Origin: Begonia masoniana
Taxonomy: Eukaryota > Streptophyta > Magnoliopsida > Cucurbitales > Begoniaceae
DNA: 64,000 nucleotides
Assembly (NCBI GenBank): GCA_022432975.1
Contig: CM039509.1
Location: 13,431,860-13,495,859, forward strand
Direction: 5' to 3'
This document shows, piece after piece, positions 14,021 through 24,031 of the stretch (its first letter is position 1; the number at the start of each line of letters is the position of its first letter). The position numbers were made by a program, and so were the translations under genes. The notes under the pieces are model-generated. The model was not told where the DNA came from. It ran no database searches and saw only the letters and a list, made by a program, of their open reading frames with translations.

Positions 14021-14181
14021 TGTAACACCCGACATTTCGGCCAGGTGATTTTCTGACCATTTTCATTGTCACCCTCTTATTTAACCTTTATGATTTAAAA
14101 TTTAATGTTAAGATAAATTATTACAAGTTAAGTAAAACTAGGTTGGGTGGCAGTTTTTTAAATTAAAATCGATGGATTTAG

Positions 14182-14189
14182 TATAAATA
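14182..14189 (+). promoter_or_regulatory. Upstream TATA-like box in C LTR
   Basis: TATAAATA about 160 bp into the LTR, followed about 30 bp later by a CT-rich, ATG-free leader ending at a candidate splice donor (14345). Equivalent AT boxes followed by CT-rich leaders occur in B, E, F and H. This suggests a promoter for a spliced transcript; it is not proven from sequence. Confidence 0.45.
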
Positions 14190-14669
14190 GGAAATGGAAA
14201 CCTTAAATCTCATTTATTGCCACTGTAGCCGACATTCCCTCTCGGCGATTTCTTCTCTTCCAAGTTCTTGCTCTCGGCTACCAGAACTTTCCTCTGCCGA
14301 CGACCGATTTCGAGCTTGCTCTTCTCTGCAAATCCACACCCGAGGTATGAAATGGACAATGTAGTCATTCATTAGTAAATAGAGCTCTGTTTTCAGCTCG
14401 GCACTGAGTTCGGATATTTTTAGCAGTGGCCGAGTAGCTTTAGACTTTTTAAAATCTGAGAGTAGAAATGTCATCCCGAATCGATTCTGAGCATTTTAAG
14501 TAACCAACTCGGATTTAATCAATGGTAAAACCTGTCCACCTAGTTTCGGATTTCAGACTGCAGTGTGTCAACAGAGGAATCGGAATGACTTTAGCTATTA
14601 GATCCTAGGATGGTTTATGATTAGGACTATTAGGACTTTGTTTTAACTACTGTAATGTACATGTTTTAG

Positions 14670-14715
14670 GTGAAGAAGTTTAAAGGAAAGAAGCTCGGAT
14701 TGCTAAGGAATCCAG
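14670..14715 (+). other. Putative middle exon in C LTR
   Basis: A 46-nt segment bounded by TTTTAG on the left and GTAAGTGAA on the right. Counterparts are 47 nt in B (2264-2310), 49 nt in A1 (13440-13488) and 55 nt in H (55700-55754). The varying length and absence of ATG argue against protein coding. GCTAAGGA near its end is shared by B, C, E and H. Confidence 0.45.
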
Positions 14716-15735
14716 GTAAGTGAATGTGTTAAGATTTCCGGCCACTAGGGCCCTACACCGCAAGGGTATTAGGAAATCACTGAAATGTTAACTTGTTGAC
14801 TATGATTTGTTATTTCCACGACATGAAGAAGTTGTGTAAGTAAATGTAAAGTTACAGGATGTTCTACTTGTCCTTATGGTATGACTTTTCTCTGTGAACC
14901 TCATGTCTATGCATTATGCCCACGTTTATGATTAAGTAGAGAACATGAAAAGTAAATGTAACCATAATTAAGTGCAGAACGGGGAAAAGACTATGCTATG
15001 TATGACTCGCGAATTCTCCCACTGGTGGAGGCCGAGTAATGATATGTATGACTCGCGAAATCTCCCACTGGTGGAGGCCGAGTTAATGATATGTATGGCT
15101 CGCGAATTCTCCCACTGGGGAGGCCGAGTGATGTATCATGATTGCCGCGATAGGCAAATGATTATGTACGACTGCCGCGATAGGCAAATGACTATGTACC
15201 CCAGTCTTCCTCCCTCGTTCCCTGCCTTAATACATGTTATGTAAAGGATAAAGATGAACATGAATGAAGAATGGTTTATGAACTTATGTCCCTTTAAATT
15301 GTGTACTCATGTATATCTGTCAGCATGCATTCCTTACTAAGCATTAGGCTTATAGTTAAACCTTATGGTGTAGGTGAAGAAGGTTCAGGTGAGGATGTTA
15401 TGTTCAAAGAGGATGCTTAAGGCTGGTTGCTGGAGGATGCTCAAGGTGACAGTGCGGGACTGGAGAGGCGATTTATGACCCCTGGTTAAGACTCTTATGT
15501 TACAGTATGTTAAAGAATATGGTAGTTTAAGTAGGATGAGATTATTTAAAACGTTGAGCTTTGAAACTGTCTAGTGGATCACTGAGTCAGGGAATGATTA
15601 TATAGATTTATAAATGGTCAGTTGCTTAAGTCTTCCGCTATATGCATTTTGAATGAGTTGTGTTTTCTTTCTGTTGGAAGGAGTCATTTGATGATTTAGA
15701 GTTCTCTACCGTAAGACGGAAGCTGGAAGAGGTAG

Positions 15736-16192
15736 TCTTCCGGCTGACGTCATCGGCAGATGCCGAAGGAATAGTTGTTGATGGTTTAGTCTTCCGGCTG
15801 ACGTCATCGGCAGATGCCGAGAGTTAATTGTTTGATGGTTTAGTCTTCCGGCTGACGTCATCGGCAGATGCCGAAGGGTAGTTGTTTGTTGGTTTAGTCT
15901 TCCGGCTGACGTCATTGGCAGATACCGAAGGAATAGTTGTTGATGGTTTAGTCTTCCGGCTGACGTCATCGGCAGATGCCGAGAGTTAATTGTTTGATGG
16001 TTTAGTCTTCCGGCTGACGTCATCGGCAGATGCCGAAGAGTAGTTGTTTGTTGGTTTAGTCTTCCGGCTGACGTCATCGGCAGATGCCGAAGAATAGTTG
16101 TATGATGGTTTAGTCTTCCGGCTGACGTCATCGGCAGATGCCGAAGAATAGTTGTATGATGGTTTAGTCTTCTGGATGACGTCACCGGAAGA
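15736..16192. repeat. 54-bp tandem array with TGACGTCA palindromes (C 5' LTR)
   Basis: Nine units of 53-54 bp, each carrying the core CCGGCTGACGTCATCGGCAG followed by ATGCCGA and a variable TAGTTGTT stretch; the last unit is divergent. TGACGTCA is the palindromic core bound by plant bZIP (TGA/CREB-like) factors. Long open frames on the minus strand here are repeat artefacts. The copy in the 3' LTR is 23050-23498. Confidence 0.92.
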
Positions 16193-16589
16193 TGTAAAAT
16201 GTGTTTTGTCGCTTAGCGACCGGAAGATGTAAAATGTGTTTTGTCGCTTAGTGACCGAATGATGTTTTAATTTAGCACGCGAGGCCCACGTGCCCACCGG
16301 AAGATGTCTCCTTTTAGGTGATGATAAGCGAGTCACGCGTAATACACGTGATGACCGGACGACTAAATTTCTGAGGGTTGTCAACGCATGCAACCTATGC
16401 AGACCCGAGTGGTATTTTGTTAAGAGAATTGAGGGCACTTCCTCTTTTCCCGAAATTGTCAAGAAACCGATGACCGAGTCCAGTCGCTCGACTCTGTGAA
16501 AGTTCGAGCCGACGAGGCGTGGGAAGTTGGGCATGAGAGGGTTCGTATTTCTTAATGGTTCTGCGTCTCTATTACCAGTTTAGAAAAAA

Positions 16590-16598
16590 ATATATATG
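16590..16598 (+). promoter_or_regulatory. TATA-like box near the 3' end of C 5' LTR
   Basis: ATATATATG about 115 bp before the LTR end, the usual place for the U3 promoter of Ty3/Gypsy genomic RNA. Similar AT stretches lie near the same end of the B, E, F, H and I LTRs. Assignment is by position only. Confidence 0.4.
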
Positions 16599-16716
16599 TA
16601 GAATGTGAAAGTCTGTTGAGAGATAGTAAGTGAATGTAATAATAGTAAAAGTCAAGCAAACGATTAATGAAAGGACATGAACACGTGACGGCTCCTGGCC
16701 GGGGTCGTTACAATTG

Positions 16717-16728
16717 TGGTATCAGAGC
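16717..16728 (+). other. C primer-binding site (initiator tRNA-Met)
   Basis: TGGTATCAGAGC, complementary to the 3' terminus of plant initiator tRNA-Met, 4 bases after the 5' LTR. The same 12-mer occurs in E (53072-53083, minus) and H (57062-57073). Confidence 0.93.
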
Positions 16729-16873
16729 AAAACCAGGTTCTAAAACCGATTCTGCAGACTGCCTCCCAGCACTGACTGTCACTTGAGCACACCTCAGCAA
16801 CTGTAAGTGTTTATGATTTCATGTATGTCATTAAGTTAAGTTATGCCTGTAATGATTTGCCAGGAATCCCAAG

Positions 16874-18109
16874 ATGGTTAGAGGTCAACAGAGAGAGGCC
16901 AATGAGGATAGCAATGCTATTGCTCAGTTGACTGAGTTGGTCATGCGCCAATCTCACCAGATAGAACGACTGATGACAGCTAGAGAAGAACAAGGCAACT
17001 CCAGTACTAACGCAACTCATGATCACGGGGGTGAGCGCTTTCACCGGCTTCGACCCCCGGTGTTTAATGGGTATGTTTCAGATCCTGTCCTTGCTGAGGA
17101 GTGGATCCGAAAGATTGAAGACATGTTTAAGTATGCAAAGGTTGACGAAGGGGATAAGGTCACCTATGCTGTCTTTCATTTGGAGTTAAGTGCAAGGCAT
17201 TGGTGGGACTCGATCCAGAGCACCCCTAATGCCGAAGCTATGACCTGGGGGATGTTCAAGACTGCCTTCTTCGACAAGTACTTCAATAGGACTGTTCGGG
17301 CCAACAAGAAGAAGGAGTTTATGAATCTACGACAAACTGGCTCTGTGACGGATTATATATGTGAATTTGATGCTTTATCACGGTTTGCTCCCCGTATGAT
17401 TGAGGATGAGGAAGATAAGATTTACCAGTTTGTTCAAGGACTGAAGCCAAGTCTGTACATGAAAGTGAAGACTGCCGGGATACATAATGTACCTTATGGT
17501 GAAGTGACGGCTAAGGCCTTGGAGCTAGAAGAGGCAGAAATGACAGCATATGCACAACGCGAACAGCCAAAGAAACTCATGAAGGACGCTCAGCCGCCAC
17601 CACGTCAGAACAAGGGTTGGCAGCCACGACAGAACAGGAGACCACAGCAACAACAGCATGGAATGAAGAGGCCCCTCAACCAGAATGATGACCAGGGAAA
17701 AGGAAAGAGACCTCTGGCGCCTCTATGCCCTACATGTCAGAGGAACCACCCTGGTGAGTGCAAGTTGCTTTCTGGCCGCTGTTTCAGGTGTGATAAGACC
17801 GGACACATGGTCAGAGATTGTCCCATGCCGCCAGACCCGAACCGTGCAAGGGTTGTACCCAGAGTGTATGCATTGATGGAAGATGAGGGAGCTGATCAAC
17901 ATACAGTCATATCAGGTACCATCATGATTTGTGGTTTTGCTGCTTATACACTCATAGATACAGGGGCCACACACTCGTTTATATCAACCTTGTTTGTATG
18001 CAAACATAGCATAGGACCCTTACCAGCTGAAAGGTTATATAGTGTTGTGTTGCCATCAGGGAGGTCCCTACATTCAGAGCAGATTGTTAGGGTGACGTCG
18101 TGTCCTTAG
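16874..18109 (+). CDS. C gag and protease N-terminal part
   Basis: 411 residues from ATG (MVRGQQRE). The capsid-type domain spans roughly residues 55-230 ([29 protein letters not shown]). A basic, Gln-rich linker spans 238-280. Two zinc knuckles follow: C285-x2-C288...H292...C296 and a CX2CX4HX4C knuckle at 303-316. The aspartic protease begins after 340, with the catalytic IDTGATHSF motif (Asp 362). Capsid and knuckles would package genomic RNA into virus-like particles; protease would process the polyprotein. In related copies the frame continues into pol. Here one G is missing near 18090-18100 relative to B and E, so this frame ends early and pol lies in the -1 frame with a 10-nt overlap. 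Confidence 0.93.
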   Translation: MVRGQQREANEDSNAIAQLTELVMRQSHQIERLMTAREEQGNSSTNATHDHGGERFHRLRPPVFNGYVSDPVLAEEWIRKIEDMFKYAKVDEGDKVTYAVFHLELSARHWWDSIQSTPNAEAMTWGMFKTAFFDKYFNRTVRANKKKEFMNLRQTGSVTDYICEFDALSRFAPRMIEDEEDKIYQFVQGLKPSLYMKVKTAGIHNVPYGEVTAKALELEEAEMTAYAQREQPKKLMKDAQPPPRQNKGWQPRQNRRPQQQQHGMKRPLNQNDDQGKGKRPLAPLCPTCQRNHPGECKLLSGRCFRCDKTGHMVRDCPMPPDPNRARVVPRVYALMEDEGADQHTVISGTIMICGFAAYTLIDTGATHSFISTLFVCKHSIGPLPAERLYSVVLPSGRSLHSEQIVRVTSCP

Positions 18110-21100
18110 GGGATAAGAATCTCTATGCGGAATTAATTGTCATTGACATAAGAGGGTATGAAGTAATATTAGGGATGGATTGGTTATTTAGACATCATGC
18201 CACGATAAGTTGTCGATCTGGAATAGTTGATTTTAGACCCCCAAATGATAACCATTATTCCTTCCAAGCTATTCCTAAAATAAGTAAGATACCAATTATA
18301 TCCTCACTAGAAATATACCGAATGCTGAGAGGTGGTTGTGAGAGCTACCTGGCTAGTGTAATAGATGACCGGGTGAAGAATAAAATTGAGCTACAGGATA
18401 TTCCTATAGTCCGAGAGTTTCCCGAGGCATTCTTAGATGATTTACCGGGTATACCACCTGATAGGGAAATAGAATTTGTGATTGATACATACCCCGAGGC
18501 ATCACCTGTATCCAAAAATCCTTACCGTATGGCACCTGTTGAGTTGAAAGAATTGAAGGTTCAACTGCAGGAATTGGTTGACAAGGGATTTATTCGCCCC
18601 AGCAGTTCTCCTTGGGGTGCACCAGTCTTATTTGTAAGGAAGAAGGATGGTTCTCTTAGAATGTGCATAGACTACAGGGAACTAAATAAGTTGACAATCA
18701 AGAATAGGTACCCCTTACCCAGGATTGACGATTTGTTTGACCAATTGCAAGGAGCTAAGGTATTTTCAAAGATAGATTTACGTTCGGGTTATTACCAACT
18801 GAAGGTTAAAGAAGGAGATATACCAAAGACAGCCTTCAGAACCCGCTATGGACATTATGAATTCTTAGTCATGTCGTTTGGTTTGACAAACGCCCCTGCC
18901 GCTTTTATGGATCTAATGAACCGTGTGTTTCGTGAGTATTTGGATAAGTTTGTGATTGTATTCATAGATGATATCTTGATATATTCCCGAACTGTGGCTG
19001 ACCATGAAGAACATTTGAAAGTAGTTTTGACGACATTGAAGGAGCATCAACTTTACGCCAAGCTGTCTAAGTGTGAGTTTTGGTTAGATAAGGTTAATTT
19101 CCTTGGCCATGTAGTTTCTGCTAATGGCATATCTGTGGACCCAACCAAAATTCAGGCAGTAAAAGATTGGCCTCAACCTAAGAATGCCAGTGAAGTCCGC
19201 AGCTTCCTTGGATTGGCAGGCTATTACAGAAAATTCATCAAGGGATTTTCTATGATAGCTAAACCCCTGACAGGTTTGACAAAGAAGGACATTAAGTATT
19301 CTTGGACTGAAGCCTGTGAAGATAGCTTCCAGACGTTAAAACTGAAGTTAACAACAGCTCCTGTTTTGACCCTCCCAACCGAAGAAGGAAAATTTAGTGT
19401 TTACTGTGATGCTTCTAAAGTCGGTTTAGGTTGTGTTCTGATGCAAGAGGGTAAAGTTATAGCGTATGCTTCTAGGCAGCTAAAAAGTTACGAGCAAAAT
19501 TACCCCGCCCATGATCTAGAATTAGCTGCCGTTGTTTTTGCCTTGAAGATTTGGAGACACTATCTATATGGACAGCAATGTGAGGTGTTTTCTGACCATA
19601 AAAGTCTAAAGTACCTCTTCACACAGAAGGAATTGAACATGAGACAGAGACGTTGGTTGGAATTTGTCAAGGACTATGATTTTGAGATCAAGTATCACCC
19701 CGGGAAGGCTAACTCTGTAGCTGATGCGTTGAGTAGGATGTCAACAACAATGCAGCCCGTGATTTCAACCATGTCTATACCCTTAAGAACAGAAGTTCAG
19801 AAATTTGACTTGGAGATAGTTCCGGAGTTATCAGTCTTGCTCGCTAAGTTAACTATTCAGCCAACAATTTTGGAAAAGATCAAGGATGCACAACAGAAGG
19901 ATTCAGTGGAAAATATCAGCATGATGGATAAGTTGAAGGACACCACCTCCGAGTTCAGTCTCTCCAAGGATGGGATCCTGAGGTTTAGAAATCGGTGGTG
20001 CATTCCTAATGATGTGGAATTGCGTAAGTTGATCTTGGCTGAGGCGCACTCCTCTTCCTTTTCCGTACATCCTGGCTGCACCAAGATGTACCGAGACCTG
20101 AAGTTACAGTACTGGTGGCCTAACCTAAAAAGGGATGTTGCTAAGTATGTAGAGTCCTGTTTAGTATGCCAACAAGTCAAAGCCGAGCACCAACGTCCAG
20201 GAGATACTCTTCAGCCGTTGCCTATTCCCGAGTGGAAGTGGGAACACATAGCCATGGATTTCGTAGTAGGACTACCTAAGACGACAAAAGGGCATGATTG
20301 TATTTGGGTTGTGGTGGATAGACTGACAAAATCGGCCCATTTCTTACTTGTAAGGACCACCTATACGATGGACCAATTTGCTGATCTTTATGTTCAGGAA
20401 ATTATTAGGTTGCATGGGATCCCTGTATCCATTGTCTCTGACCGTGACCCCAGGTTCACCTCTCGATTCTGGAAAAGTTTGCAAGGTACATTGGGTACAA
20501 GGTTATCTTTCAGCACAGCTTTTCACCCACAGACCGATGGCCAGTCAGAAAGGACGATTCAAATACTCGAAGATATGTTGAGAGCATGTGTACTTGACTT
20601 TCAGACAACTTGGAGCAGGCAATTACCTCTAGTTGAGTTCTCCTACAATAACAGTTATCAGTCCACCATTGGTATGGCACCTTATGAAGCACTGTATGGT
20701 AGGAAATGTAGGTCACCTCTTTATTGGGACGAGGTTGGTGAAGCAAAACTCCTTGGGCCTGATATTCTGCAGCAAATGTCAGATAAGATTACCACTATTC
20801 GGAAAAGAATGATGACTGCACAAAGCCGACAGAAGTGTTACGCAGATCAAAGGAGAAGGGAACTCGAGTTTTCGGTAGGAGATGAAGTATTCTTAAAGGT
20901 GTCACCATTTAGAGGAGTCTTAAGATTTGGCAAGAAGGGAAAACTTAATCCTAGATTCATTGGACCCTTCCCTGTCTTGGCAAAAATCGGGAGTACAGCT
21001 TACAGACTGCAACTGCCTCCATCATTGGATAAAGTTCATAATGTCTTCCATGTGTCAATGTTAAGGAAGTGCATGCGTGATCCGATGCAGGTCATCCAGC

Positions 21101-21294
21101 CATCGGATATTGGTTTAGAGCCGACACTAGAGTATGAGGAGAAACCGATACAGATACTGGAATATGCAGTCAAGACTCTGAGAAACAAAGAGATCCCTTT
21201 GGTGAAAGTTTTATGGACAAATCACGGCATTGAAGAGGCCACATGGGAAAGGCAGCAGGAGATGTTGGACAAATATCCTAAGTTATTTGCTTGA
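18100..21294 (+). CDS. C pol: protease end, RT, RNase H, integrase, chromodomain
   Basis: 1064 codons open without internal stops. Residues 1-30 finish the protease. RT is about 157-335 with Asp 226 and the FIDD catalytic pair at 290-291. RNase H is about 431-546 with D437, E474, D499 and D542. The integrase zinc finger is H650, H657, C687, C690. The catalytic core is D720, D781 and E817, with D and E 35 residues apart as expected. The GPF motif is at 955-957. The tail 1011-1062, containing [10 protein letters not shown], is the chromodomain-like module. All key residues are present. The ATG at 18100 is only the first Met of the open frame; normal expression would come from the gag frame, which is broken by 1 nt. 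Confidence 0.95.
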   Translation: MSLGDKNLYAELIVIDIRGYEVILGMDWLFRHHATISCRSGIVDFRPPNDNHYSFQAIPKISKIPIISSLEIYRMLRGGCESYLASVIDDRVKNKIELQDIPIVREFPEAFLDDLPGIPPDREIEFVIDTYPEASPVSKNPYRMAPVELKELKVQLQELVDKGFIRPSSSPWGAPVLFVRKKDGSLRMCIDYRELNKLTIKNRYPLPRIDDLFDQLQGAKVFSKIDLRSGYYQLKVKEGDIPKTAFRTRYGHYEFLVMSFGLTNAPAAFMDLMNRVFREYLDKFVIVFIDDILIYSRTVADHEEHLKVVLTTLKEHQLYAKLSKCEFWLDKVNFLGHVVSANGISVDPTKIQAVKDWPQPKNASEVRSFLGLAGYYRKFIKGFSMIAKPLTGLTKKDIKYSWTEACEDSFQTLKLKLTTAPVLTLPTEEGKFSVYCDASKVGLGCVLMQEGKVIAYASRQLKSYEQNYPAHDLELAAVVFALKIWRHYLYGQQCEVFSDHKSLKYLFTQKELNMRQRRWLEFVKDYDFEIKYHPGKANSVADALSRMSTTMQPVISTMSIPLRTEVQKFDLEIVPELSVLLAKLTIQPTILEKIKDAQQKDSVENISMMDKLKDTTSEFSLSKDGILRFRNRWCIPNDVELRKLILAEAHSSSFSVHPGCTKMYRDLKLQYWWPNLKRDVAKYVESCLVCQQVKAEHQRPGDTLQPLPIPEWKWEHIAMDFVVGLPKTTKGHDCIWVVVDRLTKSAHFLLVRTTYTMDQFADLYVQEIIRLHGIPVSIVSDRDPRFTSRFWKSLQGTLGTRLSFSTAFHPQTDGQSERTIQILEDMLRACVLDFQTTWSRQLPLVEFSYNNSYQSTIGMAPYEALYGRKCRSPLYWDEVGEAKLLGPDILQQMSDKITTIRKRMMTAQSRQKCYADQRRRELEFSVGDEVFLKVSPFRGVLRFGKKGKLNPRFIGPFPVLAKIGSTAYRLQLPPSLDKVHNVFHVSMLRKCMRDPMQVIQPSDIGLEPTLEYEEKPIQILEYAVKTLRNKEIPLVKVLWTNHGIEEATWERQQEMLDKYPKLFA

Positions 21295-21322
21295 GCAATT
21301 TTCGAGGACGAAAATTTTGTTT

Positions 21323-21335
21323 AAGGAGGGGTGGA
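21323..21335 (+). other. C polypurine tract
   Basis: AAGGAGGGGTGGA directly abutting the 3' LTR. Confidence 0.9.
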
Positions 21336-24026
21336 TGTAACACCCGACATTTCGGCCAGGTGATTTTCTGACCATTTTCATTGTCACCCTCTTATTTAAC
21401 CTTTATGATTTAAAATTTAATGTTAAGATAAATTATTACAAGTTAAGTAAAACTAGGTTGGGTGGCAGTTTTGTAAATTAAAATCGATGGATTTAGTATA
21501 AATAGGAAATGGAAACCTTAAATCTCATTTATTGCCACTGTAGCCGACATTCCCTCTCGGCGATTTCTTCTCTTCCAAGTTCTTGCTCTCGGCTACCAGA
21601 ACTTTCCTCTGCCGACGACCGGTTTCGAGCTTGCTCTTCTCTGCAAATCCACACCCGAGGTATGAAATGGACAATGTAGTCATTCATTAGTAAATAGAGC
21701 TCTGTTTTCAGCTCGGCACTGAGTTCGGATATTTTTAGCAGTGGCCGAGTAGCTTTAGACTTTTTAAAATCTGAGAGTAGAAATGTCATCCCGAATCGAT
21801 TCTGAGCATTTTAAGTAACCAACTCGGATTTAATCAATGGTAAAACCTGTCCACCTAGTTTCGGATTTCAGACTGCAGTGTGTCAACAGAGGAATCGGAA
21901 TGACTTTAGCTATTAGATCCTAGGATGGTTTATGATTAGGACTATTAGGACTTTGTTTTAACTACTGTAATGTACATGTTTTAGGTGAAGAAGTTTAAAG
22001 GAAAGAAGCTCGGATTGCTAAGGAATCCAGGTAAGTGAATGTGTTAAGATTTCCGGCCACTAGGGCCCTACACCGCAAGGGTATTAGGAAATCACTGAAA
22101 TGTTAACTTGTTGACTATGATTTGTTATTTCCACGACATGAAGAAGTTGTGTAAGTAAATGTAAAGTTACAGGATGTTCTACTTGTCCTTATGGTATGAC
22201 TTTTCTCTGTGAACCTCATGTCTATGCATTATGCCCACGTTATGATTAAGTAGAGAACATGAAAAGTAAATGTAACCATAATTAAGTGCAGAACGGGGAA
22301 AAGACTATGCTATGTATGACTCGCGAATTCTCCCACTGGTGGAGGCCGAGTAATGATATGTATGACTCGCGAAATCTCCCACTGGTGGAGGCCGAGTTAA
22401 TGATATGTATGGCTCGCGAATTCTCCCACTGGGGAGGCCGAGTGATGTATCATGATTGCCGCGATAGGCAAATGATTATGTACGACTGCCGCGATAGGCA
22501 AATGACTATGTACCCCAGTCTTCCTCCCTCGTTCCCTGCCTTAATACATGTTATGTAAAGGATAAAGATGAACATGAATGAAGAATGGTTTATGAACTTA
22601 TGTCCCTTTAAATTGTGTACTCATGTATATCTGTCAGCATGCATTCCTTACTAAGCATTAGGCTTATAGTTAAACCTTATGGTGTAGGTGAAGAAGGTTC
22701 AGGTGAGGATGTTATGTTCAAAGATGATGCTTAAGGCTGGTTGCTGGAGGATGCTCAAGGTGACAGTGCGGGACTGGAGAGGCGATTTATGACCCCTGGT
22801 TAAGACTCTTATGTTACAGTATGTTAAAGAATATGGTAGTTTAAGTAGGATGAGATTATTTAAAACGTTGAGCTTTGAAACTGTCTAGTGGATCACTGAG
22901 TCAGGGAATGATTATATAGATTTATAAATGGTCAGTTGCTTAAGTCTTCTGCTATATGCATTTTGAATGAGTTGTGTTTTCTTTCTGTTGGAAGGAGTCA
23001 TTTGATGATTTAGAGTTCTCTACCGTAAGACGGAAGCTGGAAGAGGTAGTCTTCCGGCTGACGTCATCGGCAGATGCCGAAGGAATAGTTGTTGATGGTT
23101 TAGTCTTCCGGCTGACTTCATCGGCAGATGCCGAGAGTTAATTGTTTGATGGTTTAGTCTTCCGGCTGACGTCATCGGCAGATGCCGAAGGGTAGTTGTT
23201 TGTTGGTTTAGTCTTCCGGCTGACGTCATCGGCAGATGCCGAAGGAATAGTTGTTGATGGTTTAGTCTTCCGGCTGACGTCATCGGCAGATGCCGAGAGT
23301 TAATTGTTTGATGGTTTAGTCTTCCGGCTGAACGTCATCGGCAGATGCCGAAGAGTAGTTGTTTGTTGGTTTAGTCTTCCGGCTGACGTCATCGGCAGAT
23401 GCCGAAGAATAGTTGTATGATGGTTTAGTCTTCCGGCTGACGTCATCGGCAGATGCCGAAGAATAGTTGTATGATGGTTTAGTCTTCTGGATGACGTCAC
23501 CGGAAGATGTAAAATGTGTTTTGTCGCTTAGCGACCGGAAGATGTAAAATGTGTTTTGTCGCTTAGTGACGAATGATGTTTTAATTTAGCACGCGAGGCC
23601 CACGTGCCCACCGGAAGATGTCTCCTTTTAGGTGATGATAAGCGAGTCACGCGTAATACACGTGATGACCGGACGACTAAATTTCTGAGGGTTGTCAACG
23701 CATGCAACCTATGCAGACCCGAGTGGTATTTTGTTAAGAGAATTGAGGGCACTTCCTCTTTTCCCGAAATTGTCAAGAAACCGATGACCGAGTCCAGTCG
23801 CTCGACTCTGTGAAAGTTTGAGCCGACGAGGCGTGGGAAGTTGGGCATGAGAGGGTTCGTCTTCCTTAATGGTTCTGCGTCTCTATTACCAGTTTAGAAA
23901 AAAATATATATGTAGAATGTGAAAGTCTGTTGAGAGATAGTAAGTGAATGTAATAATAGTAAAAGTCAAGCAAACGATTAATGAAAGGACATGAACACGT
24001 GACGGCTCCTGGCCGGGGTCGTTACA
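21336..24026 (+). repeat. C 3' LTR
   Basis: 2691 bp, nearly identical to 14021-16712. Differences include single substitutions at the start, two changes in the fourth 54-bp unit, one extra A in a TGACGTCA unit (near 23331) and one lost C near 23571. Confidence 0.97.
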
Positions 24027-24031
24027 GGTAC

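Larger units (their letters stand above)
14021..16712 (+). repeat. C 5' LTR
   Basis: 2692 bp, TGTAACACCCG...GGGGTCGTTACA. In order it contains a TATA-like site at 14182, a CT-rich leader, a putative splice donor at 14345, a middle exon 14670-14715, direct repeats of an ACTCGCGAA/GGCCGAG block at 15000-15130, two GCCGCGATAGGCAAATGA repeats at 15140-15195, a TACTAA motif at 15335 with an acceptor at 15373, nine 54-bp units (15736-16192), and a second TATA-like site near 16590. Confidence 0.97.
14021..24026 (+). mobile_element. Element C: young, nearly intact Tekay/Del-like retrotransposon
   Basis: A 10.0-kb element flanked by GGTAC duplications (14016-14020 and 24027-24031); A2 retains the single-copy empty site near 30816. 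LTRs of 2692 and 2691 bp differ at roughly 13 positions by eye (about 0.5 percent). Order: 5' LTR, primer site (16717), gag-protease (16874), pol (to 21294), polypurine tract (21323), 3' LTR. It is the best reference copy in the window; the visible lesion is a 1-nt frameshift in protease. Confidence 0.98.

Noticed and set aside
14972..15244. 90-codon open frame in the C LTR, also at 22286-22558
   Set aside because: Built from direct repeats of ACTCGCGAA and GCCGCGATAGGC; F has frame-breaking differences in the corresponding region. Treated as LTR repeat.
15374..15480. Small open frame in the putative third LTR exon
   Set aside because: An ATG-started 26-codon frame exists in C, but the equivalents in B and E have stops or indels, so no conserved peptide.
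15736..16192. Possible CRISPR array
   Set aside because: Units are contiguous tandem copies without unique spacers, in a plant retrotransposon LTR.
15706..16534. Minus-strand open frames with repeated MTSAGRLNHQ-type peptides (also 23020-23500, 43940-44203, 50154-50417)
   Set aside because: Produced by the 54-bp tandem array, whose unit length is a multiple of three. The frame is not maintained where units differ and there is no family resemblance.
16717..16728. tRNA-like match
   Set aside because: Only 12 bases complementary to the tRNA-Met 3' end; a primer-binding site, not a tRNA gene.
18089..18110. Programmed -1 frameshift between C gag and pol
   Set aside because: No canonical slippery heptamer in the overlap, and B and E carry the extra base and read through in one frame; a 1-nt loss is simpler.
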